Assembly: GCA_905479965.1 (NCBI GenBank)
Contig: CAJQOR010000194.1
Span: 1-11,734, forward strand
Reading direction: 5' to 3'
Length of the DNA: 11,734 nt
DNA from: an uncultured Rhizobiaceae group bacterium
GTDB lineage: Bacteria; Pseudomonadota; Alphaproteobacteria; Rhizobiales; Rhizobiaceae
Translations under genes and position numbers: made by a program
Notes under the pieces: model-generated
What the model was told of the DNA's origin: nothing
Database searches by the model: none
What the model saw: the letters and a program-made list of their open reading frames with translations, nothing else
Shown here: piece by piece, positions 7,388 to 11,734 of the stretch
Position numbering within the stretch: the first letter of the stretch is position 1
Layout: the number at the start of each line of letters is the position of its first letter

Positions 7388-8002
7388 ATGAGCGATAATA
7401 TTGCGACATCACCAGAACCGCGATTGATCCTTGAAACAGGAATAGAAGCGCAAGTTGCGGCTATCATTGAGCCTGTTATCCATTCAATGGGATATCAGCT
7501 CGTGCGTATCCGTACAAACGGTGAAAACGGATTTACATTGCAAGTTATGGCTGAGCGTTTTGATGGCACAATGACCGTTGAAGATTGCGAAGCGATTTCG
7601 CGCGCAATATCGCCTGTTTTAGAAGTTGAAGATCCAATTGATCGCGCCTATCATCTTGAGTTATCATCACCTGGTATTGATCGTCCGATGGTCCGCAAGG
7701 GTGATTTTAGACGTTGGCAAGGCCATTTGGTTAAATGCGAGACGACGGTGCTTATCGAGAATCGCAAGCGTTTCCGCGGTTGGATTGAAGATGTGACGGA
7801 CGAAGCGTTTATTATTGATCGTGATGATCCCGCAGCAGATGAAGTCAAAGAAGTGACAATTCCGTTTTCTGCTTTAGCAGAAGGGAAATTGATTTTAACA
7901 GATGAGTTGATTGATGCAGCGCTGAAGGCTGATAAACAAGCCAAAAAAGAACAAGCAGCAGCAAATCAAAACAATTCTGCGGACAATGCAGACGAAGAAT
8001 AA
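7388..8002 (+). CDS. rimP: Ribosome maturation factor RimP
   Basis: RimP binds the small ribosomal subunit and helps its assembly in the cytoplasm. The 204-residue product has the N-terminal alpha/beta domain with [25 protein letters not shown] (shortened: [14 protein letters not shown]), [21 protein letters not shown], and the family signature [14 protein letters not shown] at about residues 88-101. The SH3-like C-terminal domain follows ([29 protein letters not shown]). The last 30 residues are a charged, Q/N/A-rich tail, which explains why it is longer than the roughly 150-residue E. coli protein. The ATG at 7388 has no strong ribosome-binding site; an out-of-frame ATG at 7378 hits a stop after six codons. 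nusA starts 61 bases downstream, the classic order. Confidence 0.96.
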   Translation: MSDNIATSPEPRLILETGIEAQVAAIIEPVIHSMGYQLVRIRTNGENGFTLQVMAERFDGTMTVEDCEAISRAISPVLEVEDPIDRAYHLELSSPGIDRPMVRKGDFRRWQGHLVKCETTVLIENRKRFRGWIEDVTDEAFIIDRDDPAADEVKEVTIPFSALAEGKLILTDELIDAALKADKQAKKEQAAANQNNSADNADEE

Positions 8003-8063
8003 TACCAAACCAAAGCAATTGAGATAAAGGGTTTGAAATACCCACATCACATGGAGACAGGAA

Positions 8064-9707
8064 ATGGCAGTCAGTGCAAATAGGCTAGAGCTTTTACAAA
8101 TCGCAGATGCGGTTGCTCGTGAAAAAGCTATTGACCGTGAGATCGTCATCGAAGCAATGGCCGAAGCGATCCAAAAAGCAGCGCGCTCTCGCTATGGTAC
8201 AGAATCCAACATTCAAGTTGATATCGATGCCAAAACCGGTGAGATCAAACTCATGCGTGTTTTGGAAGTTGTGGAAGTTGTTGAAGACTACTCAACTGAA
8301 ATTGCTTTGATGATCGCACAGGATCGTGATCCAAATGCTCAAGTTGGTGATCAGGTACATGACCCTCTTCCGCCAATGGATTTTGGTCGTATTGCAGCGC
8401 AATCTGCAAAACAAGTGATTGTACAGAAGGTGCGCGAAGCAGAGCGTGATCGTCAGTATGAAGAATATAAAGACCGTATTGGTGAGATTGTAAACGGTAC
8501 TGTGAAACGTGTTGAATACGGCAATGTGATTATCGACATGGGACGTGGTGAAGGCATCATTCGTCGTGACGAGATGATCCCACGCGAAAATGTTCGTTAT
8601 GGTGATCGTGTTCGTGCATATGTTCATGATGTGCGCCGCGAACAACGTGGACCACAAATATTCTTATCTCGCACACATCCGCAATTCATGGTGAAACTCT
8701 TCACGATGGAAGTGCCGGAAATCTATGATGGTATCATTGAAATTCGCTCTGTTGCTCGTGATCCAGGTTCACGCGCGAAGATCGCTGTGATATCAAATGA
8801 TAATTCAATTGATCCAGTTGGTGCGTGTGTGGGTATGCGCGGTTCTCGTGTACAGGCCGTTGTTGGCGAATTGCAGGGCGAGAAAATTGACATTATCCCG
8901 TGGTCTCAATCGCCAGCGACATTTATCGTCAATGCGTTGCAGCCAGCTGAAGTTGCCAAGGTTGTTTTGGATGAAGATGCTGAGCGTATCGAAGTTGTTG
9001 TTCCTGATGATCAGCTTTCACTTGCAATTGGCCGTCGTGGACAAAACGTACGTCTTGCTTCTCAGCTAACGGGTTGGGATATCGACATCATGACAGAAGA
9101 GGAAGAATCTTCTCGTCGTCAGAAAGAATTTAACGAGCGCACTGAACTCTTCATGAAAGCGCTTGATGTTGATGAAATGGTTGGTCAGGTTCTGGCGTCT
9201 GAAGGCTTTAGCCAAGTTGAAGAAGTTGGATATGTTGAGCTTGATGAAATCACTTCAATTGAAGGTTTTGATGAAGAAACAGCTCAAGAATTGCAAACAC
9301 GTGCGCGTGAATATCTTGACCGTATTGAAAATGAGCTGAACACCAAGCGTAATGAGTTGGGCGTATCTGATGAGCTCTTAACCATTAATGGTTTAACCAC
9401 AGCGATGTTGGTGGCTCTTGGTGAAGATGGCATTAAAACCATGGAAGACTTTGCCGGTTGTGCAGCTGATGATCTAATCGGTTGGACAGAACGTCAAGAT
9501 GGCGAAACAAAACGCTTTGAAGGCCTGTTCTCGGCCAAAGAAGTGTCTCGCGAAGAAGCAGAGGCGATGGTGATGGCAGCGCGTTTGGCTGCTGGATGGA
9601 TCACACAAGAAGAGCTTGATGCGATGAATGTTGTTGAAGAAGAAGCTGAAGAGGAAACTTCTGAACAAGATGTGACCGTTGAATCAGTTTTCGATTCTAA
9701 GAGCTAA
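8064..9707 (+). CDS. nusA: Transcription termination/antitermination factor NusA
   Basis: NusA binds RNA polymerase and nascent RNA and controls pausing, termination and antitermination. The 547-residue product shows the N-terminal polymerase-binding domain (1-130), an S1 domain (about 138-202, GEIVNGTVKRVEYGNVIIDMG given in part), and two KH domains with GMRGSRV at 257-263 and GRRGQNVR at 323-330. Two C-terminal helix-hairpin-helix-type repeats follow at about 370-425 and 440-515, including ITSIEGFDEETAQEL and LTINGLTTAMLVALGEDGI (each in part). The tail from about 525 is acidic. The ATG at 8064 is preceded by GGAGACAGGA, a clear ribosome-binding site. The length is normal for alphaproteobacterial NusA and all domains are intact. 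It is co-transcribed with rimP and ylxR, and in E. coli NusA regulates this operon through leader terminators. Confidence 0.98.
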   Translation: MAVSANRLELLQIADAVAREKAIDREIVIEAMAEAIQKAARSRYGTESNIQVDIDAKTGEIKLMRVLEVVEVVEDYSTEIALMIAQDRDPNAQVGDQVHDPLPPMDFGRIAAQSAKQVIVQKVREAERDRQYEEYKDRIGEIVNGTVKRVEYGNVIIDMGRGEGIIRRDEMIPRENVRYGDRVRAYVHDVRREQRGPQIFLSRTHPQFMVKLFTMEVPEIYDGIIEIRSVARDPGSRAKIAVISNDNSIDPVGACVGMRGSRVQAVVGELQGEKIDIIPWSQSPATFIVNALQPAEVAKVVLDEDAERIEVVVPDDQLSLAIGRRGQNVRLASQLTGWDIDIMTEEEESSRRQKEFNERTELFMKALDVDEMVGQVLASEGFSQVEEVGYVELDEITSIEGFDEETAQELQTRAREYLDRIENELNTKRNELGVSDELLTINGLTTAMLVALGEDGIKTMEDFAGCAADDLIGWTERQDGETKRFEGLFSAKEVSREEAEAMVMAARLAAGWITQEELDAMNVVEEEAEEETSEQDVTVESVFDSKS

Positions 9708-9721
9708 GGTGATGCGCTGGA

Positions 9722-10372
9722 ATGAAACAGTCGAACGAACGGATGTGTATTGTTACACGAGATAAGCTGGCAGCCGATCAGCTTATCCGTTTCGTTGTCG
9801 CGCCTGATGGTGTGCTCATTCCAGATCTTAAGCAGAAACTTCCCGGCAGGGGTTGTTGGGTCACAGCTCAAGCCTCATATATAGACCAGGCGCAGAAGAA
9901 TGGTCTATTTGCGCGCTCATTAAAAACAAAAATTGAAATATCTGGAGATTTGTCCCAGTTGGTCAACGAGTTGATGTCAAAATCAACCCTTGGTATGATC
10001 AATATGGCACGAAAGGCCGGGCAGTTCATTACTGGAAGCTCGAAAGTTGACCATGCTGTGCGCAATGGAGAAGCTTTGGGATGTTTTCATTCAACCGATG
10101 CAGCGCATGACGGTGTTCGCAAAATAAACCAGGCGCGTACATTTTTTTCAAAAATGGTTGAAGTGGAGATCATACCTTCATTCCGGCTGTTTTCGAGTGA
10201 TGAGATGGCTCAAGCCTTCGGTGATGGTAATTATATTCATGGTGCGGCATTGGCAGGCAAGGCGGGCGAAAATGCCCTCAAGCGAGCCAGAGCTCTTGCC
10301 ACCTATAGAGGTCTGGATATAGATAACGGCCAAGTTGATGGAGATGAACTTGGCGCATTTGATGAAAAATAA
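9722..10372 (+). CDS. YlxR family RNA-binding protein fused to an L7Ae-like domain
   Basis: The 216-residue product begins with a YlxR (DUF448) domain at residues 5-70, shown by ERMCIVTRD and DLKQKLPGRGCWVTA; this fold binds RNA. A second domain at about 88-180 (LGMINMARKAGQFITGSSKV, ending before DHAVRNGEALG) resembles ribosomal L7Ae-type proteins such as YlxQ. In many Gram-positive bacteria the two are separate genes in the same nusA-infB interval, while in alphaproteobacteria a fused form is usual. The exact cellular role is not established; ribosome or RNA-related work is likely from the operon. The start follows the nusA stop by 14 bases, with AAGGTGAT as ribosome-binding site. The C-terminal 20 residues are acidic. 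Confidence 0.93.
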   Translation: MKQSNERMCIVTRDKLAADQLIRFVVAPDGVLIPDLKQKLPGRGCWVTAQASYIDQAQKNGLFARSLKTKIEISGDLSQLVNELMSKSTLGMINMARKAGQFITGSSKVDHAVRNGEALGCFHSTDAAHDGVRKINQARTFFSKMVEVEIIPSFRLFSSDEMAQAFGDGNYIHGAALAGKAGENALKRARALATYRGLDIDNGQVDGDELGAFDEK

Positions 10373-10430
10373 CGGCGTCTGTCGGGTTTTTGGTGCAATT
10401 ACTCGCGATGTGGTGTAACGGAAGTCTAAA

Positions 10431-10459
10431 AGCTGGATGCAGCTCGAGGCAATTGCCTC
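10431..10459 (+). promoter_or_regulatory. Two adjacent hairpins in the infB leader
   Basis: AGCTG-GATG-CAGCT (10431-10444) and the perfect 14-base palindrome GAGGCAATTGCCTC (10446-10459) follow each other with one base between. AAAAGGAACGG, which contains the infB ribosome-binding site, begins right after the second. There is no T-run, so these are not intrinsic terminators. They could be an RNA structure affecting infB translation or messenger stability. The 105-base gap between ylxR and infB holds nothing else I can identify. Confidence 0.5.
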
Positions 10460-10477
10460 AAAAGGAACGGAAAATAG

Positions 10478-11734
10478 ATGAACGATAGTAAAGACGATAA
10501 CAACAATGATGCTAGTGGCAAGAAAACCCTCACTTTAAAAGGTGCAGGAGTTGGATCAGGCACAGTGCGTCAAGATATGGGCCGTGGACGTTCCAAATCA
10601 GTGGTTGTTGAAACACGTAAGCGCCGTATCTCTCGTCCTGATGAAGATAAAGCGGCACCAGCGGTCACGCTAAAGCCTCGCAAAGAAGTGCCAACCCCTG
10701 CGCCTGTAAAAGCACCTGTTGTAGAAAAACAGCCTGCGCCACGCAAGCCAGTTCAGGAAACGATGAACCGTTTGTCTGCTGGTGAGATGGAAGCACGCCG
10801 CAAAGCACTTGAAGGTTCTCGAGTTCGCGAAGTTGAAGATCGTAAACGTGCTGAAGAAGATGCCGTGCGACGTGCTGAGCAAGAGAAAATTCGTGCTCAA
10901 GAAGCTGAAGAACTTGCGCGTAAGCAAGCTGAAGAAGATGTGCGGATCCAAAAAGAAGCCGAAGAGAAAAAGCGTACTGAAGAATTGGCGCGTAAAAAGT
11001 CTTCTGGCAAACCGGAAGCAGAAGCAGCTCCTGTGCGTAGAAACACAAGCCAAGCAGACGCGGCTCCTGCAAAAGCAGCACCTCGCGGCGGTAAGCCAAC
11101 ACGCCCGGAAGCTCCAAAGCCTAACCGCAATACCCGTGGTCAAGATGACCGTCGTCGCGGTAAATTAACGCTTTCAACAGCGCTTAATGATAGTTCTGGC
11201 CGTTCTCGTTCACTTGCTGCGACACGTCGTCGTCAAGAAAAAATTCGCCGTGCTCAGATGGAGCCTGAAATTCGCGAAAAGGTAGCTCGCGAAGTAACTT
11301 TGCCAGAAACAATCACCATCCAAGAACTATCCCAGCGTATGGCTGAGCGTTCAGTGGACGTTATCAAATACCTCATGAAAGAGGGACAGATGATGAAGCC
11401 GGGTGATGTGATTGATGCTGATATGGCGGAATTGATCGCAGGTGAATTTGGCCACACTGTTAAACGTGTATCAGAATCAGATGTAGAAGACCGTATCTTT
11501 GATATCGAAGATGGTGATGGTGAATTACTTCCACGTTCACCAGTTGTTACGATCATGGGTCACGTCGATCATGGTAAGACATCGCTACTTGATGCATTGC
11601 GCAATGCTAATGTAGTCTCTGGTGAAGCCGGTGGCATCACCCAGCATATTGGTGCGTATCAGGTTGAGCAGGGTGGTCAGAAGATTACCTTTATCGATAC
11701 ACCTGGTCACGCTGCCTTTACGGCAATGCGTGCG
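10478..11734 (+). CDS. infB: Translation initiation factor IF-2, N-terminal part (3' end outside window)
   Basis: IF2 is the GTPase that brings initiator fMet-tRNA to the 30S subunit and promotes subunit joining. The first 419 codons are present and the frame stays open to the window end. The start MNDSKDDN, then KKTLTLKG, is typical of alphaproteobacterial IF2, and AAGGAACGG precedes ATG 10478. Residues about 100-175 are a highly charged E/K/R/A-rich, probably helical, linker, followed by a basic P/A/R stretch. The conserved region before the GTPase domain includes [16 protein letters not shown] and [11 protein letters not shown]1 is GHVDHGKT at 361-368, the switch I region [12 protein letters not shown] comes next, and G3 DTPGHAAF starts at 407. 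Domains beyond G3 lie outside the window. Confidence 0.98.
   Translation, partial: MNDSKDDNNNDASGKKTLTLKGAGVGSGTVRQDMGRGRSKSVVVETRKRRISRPDEDKAAPAVTLKPRKEVPTPAPVKAPVVEKQPAPRKPVQETMNRLSAGEMEARRKALEGSRVREVEDRKRAEEDAVRRAEQEKIRAQEAEELARKQAEEDVRIQKEAEEKKRTEELARKKSSGKPEAEAAPVRRNTSQADAAPAKAAPRGGKPTRPEAPKPNRNTRGQDDRRRGKLTLSTALNDSSGRSRSLAATRRRQEKIRRAQMEPEIREKVAREVTLPETITIQELSQRMAERSVDVIKYLMKEGQMMKPGDVIDADMAELIAGEFGHTVKRVSESDVEDRIFDIEDGDGELLPRSPVVTIMGHVDHGKTSLLDALRNANVVSGEAGGITQHIGAYQVEQGGQKITFIDTPGHAAFTAMRA

Noticed and set aside
8292..8657. Minus-strand 121-codon ORF opposite nusA
   Set aside because: It lies wholly within the intact S1-coding part of nusA and reads as low-complexity T/N/H/I sequence.
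10670..11143. Long minus-strand ORFs (150 and 157 codons) opposite infB
   Set aside because: They are antisense to the charged, repetitive E/K/R linker of IF2, giving F/L/C-rich translations typical of shadow frames, with no homology I recognise.

Overview
The window looks like a chromosomal segment of an alphaproteobacterium, most likely from the Hyphomicrobiales (Rhizobiales). The reasons are the alphaproteobacterial order rimP-nusA-ylxR-infB, a YlxR protein fused to an L7Ae-like domain, a RegB/ActS-type redox sensor kinase, an HrpB helicase, and moderate GC content. The genus cannot be named from the sequence alone. Nearly all of the window is ordinary chromosomal coding DNA. No insertion sequence, phage gene, CRISPR array, tRNA or rRNA was seen.

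Left part (1-4361, plus strand): the 3' end of polA (DNA polymerase I), then hrpB (DEAH/DEFH-box helicase), then a complete actS/regB-type histidine kinase. The genes are 13 and 4 bases apart and may be co-transcribed. hrpB has a one-base loss near its 3' end (about 2792), which removes the conserved C-terminus from the main reading frame. The kinase has no response-regulator gene beside it.

Middle part (4410-7239): three minus-strand genes read hxlR-type regulator, TfoX-N-terminal-domain protein, MATE efflux transporter. The small TfoX-like gene has an extra base in a run of five T (plus strand), and restoring four gives a full-length protein. A plus-strand gene for a small four-helix membrane protein of unknown function diverges from the regulator. 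The 100-base divergent intergenic region holds a 19-bp palindrome and a second inverted repeat, both good candidate operators for the HxlR-type protein.

Right part (7240-11734, plus strand): a translation/transcription operon with rimP (30S maturation), nusA (elongation/antitermination), ylxR (RNA-binding) and the first 419 codons of infB (IF2). A good sigma70-like promoter is followed by a strong intrinsic terminator before rimP, which suggests an attenuated leader. Two adjacent hairpins sit just before the infB ribosome-binding site.

No clearly new biological system is evident. The points most worth a second look are the two single-base frameshifts, the regulator/membrane-protein divergent locus, the orphan position of the ActS-type kinase and the leader structures of the rimP-infB operon.
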